Origin: Macrocybe gigantea
Taxonomy: Eukaryota > Basidiomycota > Agaricomycetes > Agaricales > Callistosporiaceae
DNA: 64,000 nt
Reading direction: 5' to 3'
Assembly: GCA_011319805.1 (NCBI GenBank)
Contig: SJRY01000303.1
Span: forward strand, 62,001 to 126,000
In this document: positions 45,950-58,240 of the stretch, in pieces
Layout: the number at the start of each line of letters is the position of its first letter
How positions within the stretch are numbered: the stretch's first letter is position 1
Translations under genes and position numbers: made by a program
The notes under the pieces: generated by a model
What the model was told of the DNA's origin: nothing
Database searches by the model: none
Seen by the model: only the letters and a program-made list of their open reading frames with translations

Positions 45950-48900
45950 GACACCATGACTCATGTAGCATCCCTCCTCCAGTCTCCCTACCAGCCGCCT
46001 GCCCCGTTTGGAAGTACAGCAGACCCGTTGTACCAAAACGAGCTCGCCTAGCATAGTGCTGAAGATGAACACCTGTTTAGTGGCATCGAGCTCGTTGTTT
46101 GCAAACTCAACCATTCAGCTCCCGGAGCTGCAGTGAGACAGCTGGACAAAACTTTAAAGACACTTCGAGAAAGTGACCCCCAGCTTCCCCTGGCCATTGT
46201 CAAAGGCCCGGAATCCTCAGTGGTCCTGGACTACACTTTCGTGGCCTTTCAAGGGCAGCTGCGAGCTGTCCCTCATCTGGACCTGATGGAACGTATTCAC
46301 ATTGCTCTCATGCAGGTCCCTGGACTTGAGGTCAATTGGAGGGTTCAAAATGGCCTCAACAAAACCCATCAGGTCTCCTTCGCTGATAACCGCTTCACCC
46401 CTTCGGATCTTAAGTCATGCCTTGACAATATCTTCTGGACTTCCAACATTTTGGTGTTGATGTCATATGCTTCAGAGAATTACAAGCACATTGTTTATCA
46501 CCTTGCCCATGCCAATCACGTCCACGAGCTCTTCCAACACCCACTGGTAGTTGATGGCGTCCCTGTCCTGCCTCACTGCCCCCGCTACATCCCACCCAAT
46601 TTCAGGCTTGAAGTCGTGGTCATAGGCATTGGCAACTCCCCACAGGCATAGGTCATAATTGACCACTGGATCATGATCAGGCTTGGGGGTGATGGCCTCA
46701 ACCCTATTGTCTCCAGTTGACTTGAGCTTGATGACTCAATATATTGTGTTGTCCTCCATACTCCGGATCTCACAACGCACTTCCTCAATGAGCCATTCCT
46801 TGCTCTTCCCAAACTTGTTCCCCTGCCTCAACCTCCCAAGTACCTATATGTGCTCAACAGCCAGGGCTTGCCCACGTCTTGGGCTTGTACCAGTCAAGAA
46901 CTGACCGTGCCACCCCATATTCAATGCACACTCATGGACCAACAGAGCCAGCTCAACAAGGTCGACTCCACCATGGGGACTGTTCTTACTCTTCTTTTGA
47001 AGCAGCAGGAAATGGCACAACAATTCCAGAAACAAATGTTTGACTCCCTCGCCAACATGATCACCTTCACAGAGTCCCAGAATACGCTCTCGAGTGCTTG
47101 GTCCCGCCTAGATGCATTAGAGCTTGCCCACTCCCAGGCTCAACTTGTGGCAAATACAGCACCTCAGAAGTCCTGCTATCTTGTGCAGGAACACCTCATC
47201 TCCCTCCAGCACCAGATAGAAGATGCCACAGATCAGGTATCTGAGCTTCAGCATATGACTGCCACCACTAACCACCAGCTCACCCCATCCGTAGTCCCCG
47301 TCCAGTCCTTTCTTCCCCAGCAGACCCCGGCCGCTGCTCACTCTCAGCCCCCATCCTCAAGTTGGGGATCAACTTCAGCCGCTGGCCACCCTGCAGCTGC
47401 CAGCTCGAATGCAGGCCCAAGACTCCAAGACACCTCCTGCAGGGACGGTTATTCAATCACAGGCTCAGTCTGAGGCTCACATGCAGGCCAGGGCTCTGAA
47501 TGCTGACTCTCATCCTGAGGCTCCCCATTGTAAACATGCCTGTATCCCCCCTTCTGAAGACCCCATGTTAATTGATGATACTGGTGATGTGAGTTCCCTG
47601 TCTCCATTCCCTTGAAAGGCTATCCAAACATTATTAGGGCTCCCATGTCTAAACTACCCCTCTTGAGACTGGCTACACTTGGGATGGGACCTGCCATGTA
47701 TCCCTGCTCTGAAATATCTCTCATCTCTCATCTGTATGATAGCCTTTCACATCTCTGTACTACTAGTCTCGCATTTCGGCACTCTCGTCCAGCTCTATTT
47801 GCTTGCTCTTCTTGCTGTGTTTCTGTTTTGTATCTCGGACAGTGGCATTTATGCAACTGCCCTGCCTCCTTTTCATTTTAGTATCCTAGCTCTAAACACC
47901 AATGGCCTCACGAATGTAATGAAAATTTCATCCTTTCAGCAAATGCTGGCACTCCGTTTGCCCTATATCTTCATCATCTCTGAAATGAAGTCTTCTCTCC
48001 CAGTGTCCTCACAGCTACATGCTCCAGGCTATGATTTATTCGACCTGCTGGATATTGCTACCCACCGCTCAGTCACCAAATGGGGGATCTTAGTGGGGGT
48101 TAAATGAGGATCCTTCACTGTGTGCCATGTAGGCACACCCTCAGGTATGGAGGGCTGTGTTTTGATCCTTGACCTCATCATTCCCACCCATGCCAGTCGA
48201 AGTGTCTCATACCGCCTGGTCGCAGCCTATGCTCCATGGGATCTGGGAGGTCCCTCCGCTTCCATCTCAGCCCCACACTTTGGGCCTTGCTGACTGATGT
48301 GTGTAATGACTCTCCCTACTCCTTCTCTGTCATCGGAGATCTCAATGTCGTAACATCACCTGTAGAGATGTCCATAGCCTCAATGACCTGCCCATCACTC
48401 CAGAACCAACAGCCATACCTTGACTTCCTAGCAAACACCTCAGCTACAGATGCTTGGACCTTACGCCCTGACAGACACTGGTCTGATGACTGGACTTTCA
48501 AGACTTATTCACCCACACCCTCCACCTTTGCCATTCTTGACCGCTGTGCCTTTTCTAACCAAGGCACCTTGACTGCCTCTATCACTGCTCTTTCAGACTT
48601 CATTCCGGGAATAGATCACTGCCCCATCTTGGTCGATCTCCTTCTCATGCCTCCTGACAACCCTCGCTCCCCACTTGTCCCTCCCATAACTCCGGTCCAT
48701 CACTATAACCCCCGTTATTGCCATCCCTCCCATCAGCAGTATCACTCCTTATCCCAGTTCTCCTCCACTGTTGACCAACTCCTCGGCAGTGCTTTTCAAG
48801 AAGAATTCACCCAAATTGTATCCGATGATCAATTTCAAACTTGTTATGACCACCTTTCCCATGCATTCCATACTGCTGCCTCATTCCATTTCACCTGACC

Positions 48901-49846
48901 ACAGGCTCATAATCCTGCATCCATTAAGCCTACAAACCCTACTATAGCTCTCATTGTACAACTTACAAAGCATGTCAATCATCTCATTTCAGTGATACAA
49001 TGTTCTGCCTCGTGGCCCATTGCCTGCTGAACATCAGACCTCCTCTATGCCCACTCTTCACTCACGCCTTCCTACTCTGACCTATCTTTCCTCGATTTCT
49101 TGGTCAAAACTTGATCTCACCTTGGAAAGCTTCACTATCGGCAGGAGGCCAAGGAAATTGAAAAGCATGCTGATAATCGTCACTATGCCACTTTGTCAAC
49201 CCTTCTTAAAAATGGCTTCGCAAAACCATTCTTCCCCTCTCAGATCCCTGCACTCCACCTCGCTCTTGCTCCCGACTTCTCCGATTCACTCGACAACTTG
49301 CAAACAGGATCCAACAAAATCAAACGTATTACATCTGAATATTTCCAGTGACTGTATTGCCGTTCCTTGCATCCTAGTCAATTGAAGCCTTGGCTATCCT
49401 CTCCCTCCGTCTGTGCTTTGGCAGCCAATGTCACCACTGATCCTTTCTGGTGGCCTTGTCCTATCTCATTGCCTGACTTATGCCAATTGGTCTCTACTGG
49501 CAATGCCTGGCCAGCCCCAGGCCCTGATGGTTGGGAGAAGTGGTGGGTCCATCACCTCTCCGATGGCACATTACAGGTCATATGCAATCTTGTCAACTAT
49601 ATTATCCAGCTTTCTCATGTACCTCAATGCATCAAGCCTGTCTATATGTCAACTATCCATAAGCATTCTGCTAACACCTCTCTTACCAATTATCATGGTA
49701 TTACATGCAGCAACCTTCTCGCGAACCTGCCCTTTGCATGGCTCAACTCATGCCTTTCTCCATATCTCAAACAACACCAGATTATTCCTCTGTTCCAAGT
49801 CGCCATGCAACCAGGTGTCCAACAGTGCGATCTTTTATCTGTCATT
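45950..49846 (+). mobile_element. Non-LTR retrotransposon (LINE), 5' portion, decayed
   Basis: Open frames 46133-46651, 46850-47473 and neighbours form an ORF1-like region without a recognised domain. From 47880 an AP-type endonuclease is seen: a start motif LNTNGL, the catalytic-glutamate region IISEMKS, VAAYAPWD, SVIGDLNVV and IDHCPI. The reverse transcriptase begins at about 49500 (PGPDGWEKWWV, LTNYHGITCSNLLANLPFAWLN). Several stops interrupt the frames, for example TGA at 48105-48107 where a CGA arginine would fit. The RT is broken at 49846 by gypsy-1. The left boundary is approximate. The clade was not determined. Confidence 0.8.
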
Positions 49847-50048
49847 TGTAAATACGTCTCGGAAGAGGCATCAAACACTTACAAGTCGGACGAGGGAATC
49901 AGACTAACGTATATTTTGAGAGCGAAGCGTGTACACAGCGATGAGCAGAGATGATGTAAGAAAGAAGGTAAGGTAGAGTTGGCCTCGGAGAGGCGACGTA
50001 TATACGAAAGCACGTGATGATGCTGATGTAATCCAGAATGGGATTACA
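49847..50048 (-). repeat. Gypsy-1 3' LTR
   Basis: 202 bp with TG...CA ends, pairing with 55459-55660. Six differences between the two copies, all CpG to TpG or CpA. Relative to the element (minus strand) this is the downstream LTR. Confidence 0.95.
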
Positions 50049-50063
50049 CCCTCCCCCCCCTGA
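50049..50063 (-). other. Polypurine tract of gypsy-1
   Basis: On the minus strand TCAGGGGGGGGAGGG immediately precedes the 3' LTR, the usual plus-strand primer site. Confidence 0.8.
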
Positions 50064-50109
50064 AAAATCGACAGCACGGGTGCGTTAAAAAACCCTTTTG
50101 GGGAAAAAG

Positions 50110-53100
50110 CTACCGGTGTTTTTGTTCGGAGCGACGAGAGGACTTGGGGCGAGGAGGTTGGCGAGGTGGGCGCAATGCGAGCCATGTATCAAGGGCCGCG
50201 CAGTCTTCAACTTCGCAGCCAGGAAGCCAGCGCCGTTCTTTGGGACCATACCCTTTCCACAATACCAAATATTGCATCCCTCTACCTCTCCGTCTCTCAT
50301 CGATGATGTGGTCGATAACGTATTCTTCAGTGCCATCGTCCACGATGACCGGAGGGGGTTGTTCCAATTCGCGTGAAGGGAACAGATTTGCATCGTTTGG
50401 TACGAAGGGGCGTACGTCGGACGTGTGAAAGACGGGGTGAATGTTGCAGTTGGGCGGCAGTTCGACCATCACGTTCGAATGCTCATGGGAAATCTTTGAG
50501 ATCTTGTAAGGACCATCAAACCGAGGCAAAAACTTGGCGACACGATCCTTTCCTGATTTGAGGTACTGCCGCCGCCAGCTCAGAGTTGAGAGCAGCACCT
50601 GTCTGCCAGGGGTGAAAGGGAAATAATCAGAACGGAATTTATTAGCTTGCAAACTCTGTTTGGTCTTAGCCTTCAGGAGGCAATCTTGAGCCTCCATAAC
50701 GTCGTTCTCCAGTTTTTCGATGATGTCTTCCGCATGTATGTCCTCCACGGTGTTGCCTTCGCCTCGAACAAGAGGGGGATGAGCTGCGGTGAGCAACCCA
50801 TCCGAAGGTGGAATGGCATGAATCCCGTGGACGAGTTGATGGTGTTCATCATAGTGAAGTGGACCCGAGGGAGAGCAGTGACCCAGCCCTTTTGATGGTC
50901 GTCGACAAAGTAGTGGAGACATTGATTAACGGTCTTGTTCGTCCACTCGCTAGATCCATCGCTCTGAGGGTGATAGGCTGTTGACATGTTGATTTTCATG
51001 CCCGTGAGTTTATGGAGGGCAGACCAGAATCTGGACAGGAACAGCTTGTCTCGATCACAGACAATGTTGAGCGGCAACCCGTTGTCACAATACCACTCAT
51101 TGAAGAAGAGGACTGCGAGTTCTTCCGCGGTGGTGTCTGTTTTGCACGGCACGAGGCGGATGTTGCTGCCCAAACAATCGGTGAAGGTAGCGATGCAATT
51201 GAATCCGTTGTCTTTGGGCAGCGGTCCAATGAAGTCGATGCCGACAGAGTCACCTCTGCCGTCGGGAATGGGGAGAGGGTGTAAGGGGCCGGATGGCTTG
51301 GAAGATGACGATTTATTGTGCTGGCAGTCGGCGCAACCGGGGACATATGCTGTTTTGAGATCCCGGTGCATGTTGGGCCAGTAAAAGGAATCACGTAGAG
51401 AACCATACGACTTGTCGAAGCCAAAATGTCCTAGGACGTCGTGAGCAAGGCGAAAAAGTGATTCATGAACCTGAGGCACGCAGGGAATGATGAGTCGACC
51501 CGCTGCAAAGATGAAGCCGTTATCGTTGACTGTAATGCCATCTGGCTTGATATCCGCTTCCAACAAGCGGGCACACCAGCAGTCGGACTTGTACCCGTCC
51601 AGGATCGCTTGAACAAAATCGGGATCGGCATCCACATCCAGTGAGGTGACTGGGGCAATGTGCTCGACCTCCAAGAGGTCCAACAAGGTGGTGATGGCTA
51701 CCTGAGGTGACGTCTCGACACCGGAGACGTCCACGAATGCAGGGGGAAGAGTAGGATCAGGAGGGTCGAAGGGGTAAATAGCGGCTATTTCCGCTTGCTC
51801 CGAGGACATAGGGAACTCAGTCCGGGACAATGCATCTGTGGCGACGTTGTCGGGGCCTTTGATGTATACGATCTTGCCATCAAACTGTGAAAGGAGTTCC
51901 ATCCAGCGGGCCTGGCGGCGACTGAGGTCTTTCTGAACTTCGAAATTCTCGAGAGTCCAGTGGTCTGTGTAAATGAAGAAAGGGACTCCCAACAGGTCTG
52001 CACGCCACTTGGTCAAGGCGTGGATGATGGCTAGGAGCTCCTTCTCATGGACCGGGTAGTTCAATTGGGCATCACACAGGGGGCATGAGTCGAACGAAAC
52101 TGGTCGTGCTGTTTCCCAGGTCTTGCCAAAGGAGAGGACTGCGCCAGTGTGGAAATCGCTGGCGTCTGTTGTCACATAGATTTTGTAATCTGGCATCAGA
52201 CTGTAGTCAATGATTGTGAGGCATTTGCACGAAATGACGAGCTCTTTGATGGCTCGGAATGCCACATCGTGATGGTCCTGCCATCCAGGCCATGCGAGTT
52301 CACACTCCTTGCTCGTCAGCAGGTTTAGAATTGAAGTGTAGCGAGCAAGATCTGGTAAGAATGAGGCGATGAAGCACACGAGCCCGAGGAAACACCGGAC
52401 GTCCTTCGTGCAGTCCGGTGTGGGCCAGTCGATGATGCGCTGTGCTTTGTGCTTGTCGGCCTCAATGCCACGTTCGGAGATGTTATGACCGAGGAAATGG
52501 ATAGATTTTTGAAAAAGTTGAGTCTTTCTTGGATTGCAATACAGTTTATTGAGCCGCAGCGCTGTGAAAATGGCATCTAAGTCCTTTTGGTGTTGTTCGG
52601 GGGAGCTGGACCAGACAACGATATCATCCAAGTAGACATGGACGCATTTGCTGATTAAGTGTCGGAGCATGGCTGTAACACATCTTTGATGGATCGCTGG
52701 GGCATTGCGCAGGCCCATGGGCATGATGACCCACTCGTAAAGGCCGAACGGCATAGACACTGTGGTGAGAGGGATATCAGACGGACGCATTTTGGTTTGA
52801 AAGAAGCTGTTTGTCATGTCAAATTTACTCCAAATCTTACCCTTACTGCAATCTGCCAGGATATCGTCAATGCGCGGCAATGGGTGACTGTCTGTCACTG
52901 TATTTGCATTGAGCTGGCGATAGTCGTTGACCCAGCATGGCAGAGTCGCAGAGTCTGCCTTCGGAATAATGAAGGCAGGTGAGGCGTTGGGTGAGGAGGA
53001 AGGCCGGATACGTCCTGCATCTAGATGTTGTTGTATTAATGTCTGCCATGCCTCACGGTATTTGCGTGGGCAGGAGTATGTCCACGTAGCGATTGTTTTG

Positions 53101-55340
53101 TTCGCATCTTTAAGATTAATGCATGCGTGAATGTCATTTGGCAATTCCCGGACATGTGGGATTGGCTCGAAGACGTCTTTGAAATGCTCACGATAACTCG
53201 AGCGCATCTGCTCCAAACAGGTCTCCTCCGCCAGGACGACCATACGCTCTTGAACAAGGGTGGCAATAGTTGTTGCCTTCATTCCCTTGCCTTCCTGTTG
53301 TCGTTCCACCGTTTTAGTGAGTAGCTCACGAAGGACGTCCTCTTTACAAGCTCGGGCCTTTTTGGCCTTGATGATATCTAGGCGTCTATGCAACAGAGGG
53401 GGAATAATGGGAGGCGGGGGTTTCGGAATGACCGGCTTCATCAAATCATAGTTATTGGACTTGTCGACGGCTGTTCTAGCCTCGACATCTATTACAATTT
53501 GGTTACGAAGTGCGAAAGGCAGGCCTAGCAGTACAGGTGAACACAGGTTCGGTGCAATTATAGCTTTAACTGTTCTAGAGTGCCAGTGAGAGTCCAGAGA
53601 AGAGAGCGAAAGAACAACGTATTCATGCAATTCTGTCTTTTTTTGACTTTTTGAATCTCCCTCGAATGCGACGGTGCAGGAGAAAGGGTTATACAGGCGT
53701 TTGCGAGGCAAACCGAGGTGGGAAACGAGACCTTCATCAATGAGAACGATGTGGGCACCAGTGTCCAGGAGCGCCGTTACTGTCAAAGGTTCATCAACAT
53801 TGGGCCCGGAGATTGCACATCTCCATCGTAGATGTTTTACGGACAAGGGAATACTTACGTCGTCATCCAACTCCATCCCATAGCCGAGGACCGAGGCGGG
53901 CATGACGGCAGCGATGGAATTGTTAGAGGTGTCCGAGAGCTCGGTGATTGAGGCGCTACCGGAGACGGCGGCGACGGGCTTAGAAGAGGAGGCCTTGGAG
54001 GAGTTCTTCGGCGGCCACTTCCCAGCGGCCGCTGCCTCGGACTTGTGCAGCAGCATGATAGCCTCAGTGAGAGGCTTGTAGTTGGTTCCGTCAGGGAAGT
54101 CGTTCTGGCAGGAGGGGAAGTCATGGTCGATGTAGCCCCGACGGCACTTGTTGCAATCCGAGTGCTTCTTGAGTAGTTCGCGCTCCGCGTCTGTGAGCTT
54201 GGGTGGGCGGCGCTTCCTGCCACCTGTAGTAGAGGAGGACGATCCATAGCCCGTGCTAGAGGCACGTGAGGGCACACGGTTCTCCTTTTCGGTGGCTTGG
54301 CACTTGGGGTTGTGGGTGAGCTCCTCCGCGGCCTTGCGGAAGCGCTTGAGTTCAGCGGCACGGGCATCAGCGACTTTGGTAATGGCATTGCGCCAAGCAC
54401 GCAGTTTGACACTATCCCTCATGGCTTCGCTGGCTGCGTTGCCAGCCGCCTCGACGACGGTGTGGATATTGGCATCTTCGCAGCATCCGCGAAGATCGGT
54501 GTTGATCAGGCTCTGGAGTTGGAGCAAGAGCGCGGCGTCGGAGAGGTGCTGGGGCATGGATTTGAGAACGATGTTCTCATTGATGCGTTCGGTAACCCAT
54601 GTCCTGAAATCTTGCTGCTCGGTGAAGATGGAAGAGCAGAGTGACAGGCGAATCTCTTCGGGCCAACGAGGGGGCAGGAAGGTGGAACGGAGTTCATCGA
54701 TGAACTCGTGGAATTTGAGCGTTGAGAGACGGGAGCGATCCGAGCTGATCCAGTCCCTGATGGCTAAGTCTGCGAAGGCGGGAAGAATAGCGGCGACTTG
54801 GGAAGCTTCACCAATTTCTTTCACAGTGAAGAAGTCCGCGCAGGCCAGTTCAAACTCGCGGACAACATGCGGAGTCAACTGACCCTTGGAGATGCGGGGA
54901 ATCTTCTTAACGTCGGCATGGGTGCAGGAGGCTTTGGTTTGGGAGGACATGGTAGTAGTGGTCTGAGTGAGTGGCTCGCCACGAGAACTATCAGAGGAAG
55001 ATGAGCTGGCACGTCGAGCGTGGGCGTTGCGGCGGGAGGAAGGATTTTCGAGCTGGGCAAATGGCGTGCTCGGGGTAGAAGTAGGTGTATGCGGTTTCTC
55101 GAGCTGGGAGGAAGGCGCGCTCGGAGGAGGAGTGGATGTATGCATCTCTTTGGAAACCCCTGAACTGAGGGAGGTGAGCGACGAGGCGCTGGGGAAGGTG
55201 GGGGGCACGGACCCTTCAATGGGACCTAGTTCAGAAGGCGGCGGACCACGAATCGTTGATTCTAGGTCTTTTCCTGCCACGTCAGCGAAAGGGAGCTGAC
55301 TGGTGGCAATGGTGTCATTACGCTGATGTTGGAGACGCAT
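50110..55340 (-). CDS. Gypsy-1 Gag-Pol polyprotein with C-terminal chromodomain
   Basis: Single polyprotein of about 1740 residues starting at 55340. Gag occupies roughly residues 1-480, with a cysteine-containing segment near its end. The aspartic protease has the D-T-G triad (about 53760), reverse transcriptase the YLDD motif (about 52640), RNase H a TTDAS motif, and integrase an HHCC zinc region (about 51450-51300) and a DD-E core. A chromodomain (about 50350-50170, YLVLWKGYGPKERRWLP) ends it. The frame changes once near 50774-50778, where GGGGG is one base short; that splits the frame into 50673-55340 and 50110-50922. Otherwise no stop is present. Confidence 0.9.
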
Positions 55341-55458
55341 ATGAGGCTGCAGGTTGATCTATTTCCCACAGGATAGGTCAGGGTAGATCGACGTGAAACG
55401 AGGAGGAGGATATCAGGGTCATGCACCGATATATGTGTTGTCGCGATTCAAAAAAAAG

Positions 55459-55660
55459 TGTAAATACGTCTCGGAAGAGGCGTCAAACACTTACAAGTCG
55501 GACAAGGGAATCGGACTAACGTATATTTTGAGAGTGAAGCGTGTACACAGCGATGAGCAGAGATGATGTAAGAAAGAAGGTAAGGTAGAGTCGGCCTCGG
55601 AGAGGCGACATATATACGAAAGCACGTGATGATGCTGATGTAATCCAGAATGGGATTACA
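55459..55660 (-). repeat. Gypsy-1 5' LTR
   Basis: 202 bp, partner of 49847-50048. The polyprotein starts 118 bp inside it. Confidence 0.95.
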
Positions 55661-55787
55661 CCATTGCCCAAATCCAATCCTGGTCATCACATGAACAGGT
55701 ACCCCTCTTCGTTCTTCAGCATGATCAGAAGAAAGGCTTTGATATGCTGGAACTACAGGGTTTCTATGATGCTCTCCATGCCTTTGG
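55661..55787 (+). mobile_element. Non-LTR retrotransposon, middle RT fragment
   Basis: Continues the reverse transcriptase frame from 49846 (AQIQSWSSHEQV, then QHDQKKGFDMLELQGFYDAL, the palm region with motif A). It is cut at 55787 by gypsy-2. Confidence 0.85.
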
Positions 55788-56107
55788 TGTTAGACTAGAC
55801 GAATCTCAGAAGGACTCAGGCAGACTAAGTGCGAGAGTGGTCTTGAGATGATGGCAAAAGGAATATTAAGCCTAGCGCTACTGGTACATCTGGGAGTCCT
55901 TATATACATTACAGTACTCAAGCATGGACCATGGGCTGTGCAATGCTGTGGACTGCGGATGAGTAAGACTGGAAGGAGATGACTCAGGATGACTAGGGAA
56001 GTGGGATGACTCGATGGCTGTGCGCTGCGCAGCATGATGGGGGAGATAAGGGATGTGGGAAAGATAAGATAAGAAAATGAATAGTCCTTTGGGCGGCGTC
56101 CGTAACA
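55788..56107 (-). repeat. Gypsy-2 3' LTR (copy B)
   Basis: 320 bp, TGTTAG...GTAACA. Preceded by TTTGG (55783-55787), the target duplication. Confidence 0.93.
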
Positions 56108-56538
56108 TCACCCTCTCTTTAGATTCACGTCCTCATGAAAAACCTTAGTCCAGCTGTCCCCACCCAGTATTGGTCTCCCAGGCGGTCGCGGCACGCGGGG
56201 CCCATGTATGAATGAGCTCTTCATTATAGGCGCGGATGTGGTGGAGTGTGGTGGTGAGGAGTTTAAGTCACCGGTTTTCTGTGCGAAGCATTTCCATTGC
56301 TTTGCGAAGCGCGATATGTTCAGCTGCAGTGGGGCCGGTCCCATCAGGGGTTCGCCCGGTCCAGAGGTGTGTGCGGACGGTCATAACGTAGCGCATATAT
56401 GTGCCGAGTGTGATGGCGAGGGGGTCCATGTAGTCGCTAGCATTGAGAATCCTTGCCAGATTCTCGAGGTCGCTTGGGCGGTTGGGGGTAGGTGCGCGGC
56501 TGCCCTCGCTGCTGTCGATGCTGATGGGGCGTTGGTGG

Positions 56539-57000
56539 TCATGAAGTGCAATTTTTGGTCTTCTTCCCTCTTGTCGTGATCCTTTTATCCTGGTTTGCAG
56601 TCTTCTTTAGGAAGTGGTCTAGAGCTTGCTGCGCATTCCCCAGCTCCTTCTCTTTGATCCATGTGTTCTCTTCGTGTCCGTATCCTTTCCATTTGACCAG
56701 GAATAGTGTCCCCTTCCCTTGTTTCTTCCTTTTTAGGATCTCTTCTATCTCGTACTCTTCTTCATCATTTATGATTTCAGGGGGTGGTGGTGATGGTCGC
56801 TCTTGTATCTTGAAACGGGGTCCTTTGTAAGGCATGAGCAGTGTTTCATTGAACACGGGGTGTATCAGCTGCCATGATGCTGGGAGTTCCAGGCAATATG
56901 CCAAGGCTCCTTTCTTTTCAACCACCTTGAATGGTCCGTATCGGAGTGCCGATAACTTCTTTATGGTCGATTGACTGTGATATTGGTGGCTTCTAGCCAT
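56539..57000 (-). pseudogene. Gypsy-2 integrase C-terminus and chromodomain
   Basis: 153-codon frame. GPFKVVEKKGALAYCLELP and HPVFNETLL are the integrase GPY/F-type tail; EEEYEIEEILKRKKQGKG leads into the chromodomain. Detached from the upstream integrase frame by stops and shifts. Confidence 0.85.
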
Positions 57001-57112
57001 ACTCTATCTCCTTTCTTGTATTCACGGGCGGGTTTTCGTCTCGCATTGTAATTGTCTTTGGCTCGTGTTTGTGCATATTGCAGCGCAGCATTTGCTTCCT
57101 TTCGTATTTGGT

Positions 57113-58087
57113 TCATTCTTTTGACGAAGTCTTTTGCTGCGGGTTATTTCCTTCTGTCATCTGTGGCTCTCCCTTCCAGGGGTGCATTCCATAGTTGAGG
57201 TAGAATGGTGTCTCCTTCGTTCCCTGGTGTGCTTTGTCATTGTATTGGTACTCTGCGATTGCTATCCATTCTGCCCAATCGTCCTGTAAGTTGTTTGTGA
57301 AGCTTCTGAGGAAGGCTTCCGTTTCTTGGTGGGATCGCTCCGCCTGTCCATCTGTCTGTGGGTGATAGGCCGTTGATAGATTTTGCTTTGTTCTGAGTAA
57401 TTTTAGAAGTGCTGTCATGAATCATGCTGCGAACTGGGGTCCTCGATCACTGATGATCTTTCGTGGGATTCCATGAAGTCGCCACACATTGTCTCAGTAT
57501 AGTCGTGCGAGACCTTCTGCTGTGAGTTCGGTCTTTGTGGGAACTAGGTGGATCATCTTGGTCAGGCGGTCTGTGACTGCGCGATGGCATTAAAGCCGTT
57601 CGAGCTGGGTAGCGGTCCTATGAGATCTACTCCGATATCTTCCCATGGTTATGTGGGACTTTGTGCGGGTGCAGGGATGCGTTTTTTGTCGGATGATTTT
57701 GTTTCGCTGACATGTTTCGCATCCATTGACATACTTCTTGATGTCTGTCAGCATTGATGGCCACCAATAGGTGCAGCTTATGAGCTCGTGCATGCGGTAT
57801 TGCCCTGGGTGTCCTCCGATGGGTGTGTCATGGTGTTCAAACATGATGTTTTCCTTCAGTTTGTTGTCTGGAGGAACATAGATTTTTCCTCCTACATATA
57901 CGATGTGGTCATCTTCTGTGAACCAGTGTGGTTTTTCCTTCAGTCCTGTTGTTATGATTGTCTCCCTTCGTGTGCATTGTCGAATTTGTTCTATCCTTGA
58001 GGATTCGATCATCGTGATTCCTCTTGTTTGTATTGTTTCATTATTTTCTGCTTCTTCTTTCCATGGGTGTTCGTCCTCGAACATCAT
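57113..58087 (-). pseudogene. Gypsy-2 integrase core, fragmented
   Basis: Zinc region H..H with CETCQRNK, then core fragments including the TAYHPQTDGQAERSHQE motif holding the catalytic glutamate. Spread over two or more frames. Confidence 0.8.
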
Positions 58088-58240
58088 AAATTCGAAGTCT
58101 CATTCATTATTCTCTTCCAGATGTCGAATGAATGCTGCTTCTTTGATCATTTGTATGTCGTCCTTCTCTGCTAGGTTTTCTTCATATCCTGCCATTCGTG
58201 ACAGGACATCCGCTTTTCCATTCGCCTTTCCTGGTACATG

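Larger units (their letters stand above)
49847..55660 (-). mobile_element. Ty3/gypsy chromodomain LTR retrotransposon, gypsy-1
   Basis: Complete element of 5814 bp: two 202-bp LTRs, a polypurine tract next to the 3' LTR and one gag-pol frame on the minus strand. It is inserted in the RT gene of the LINE; CATT occurs on both sides (TCATT before 49847, CCATT after 55660), so the target duplication is 4 bp, or 5 bp with one change. Removing the element joins the LINE frame exactly. Nothing but a one-base shortage interrupts the polyprotein, so it looks recent. Confidence 0.93.
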
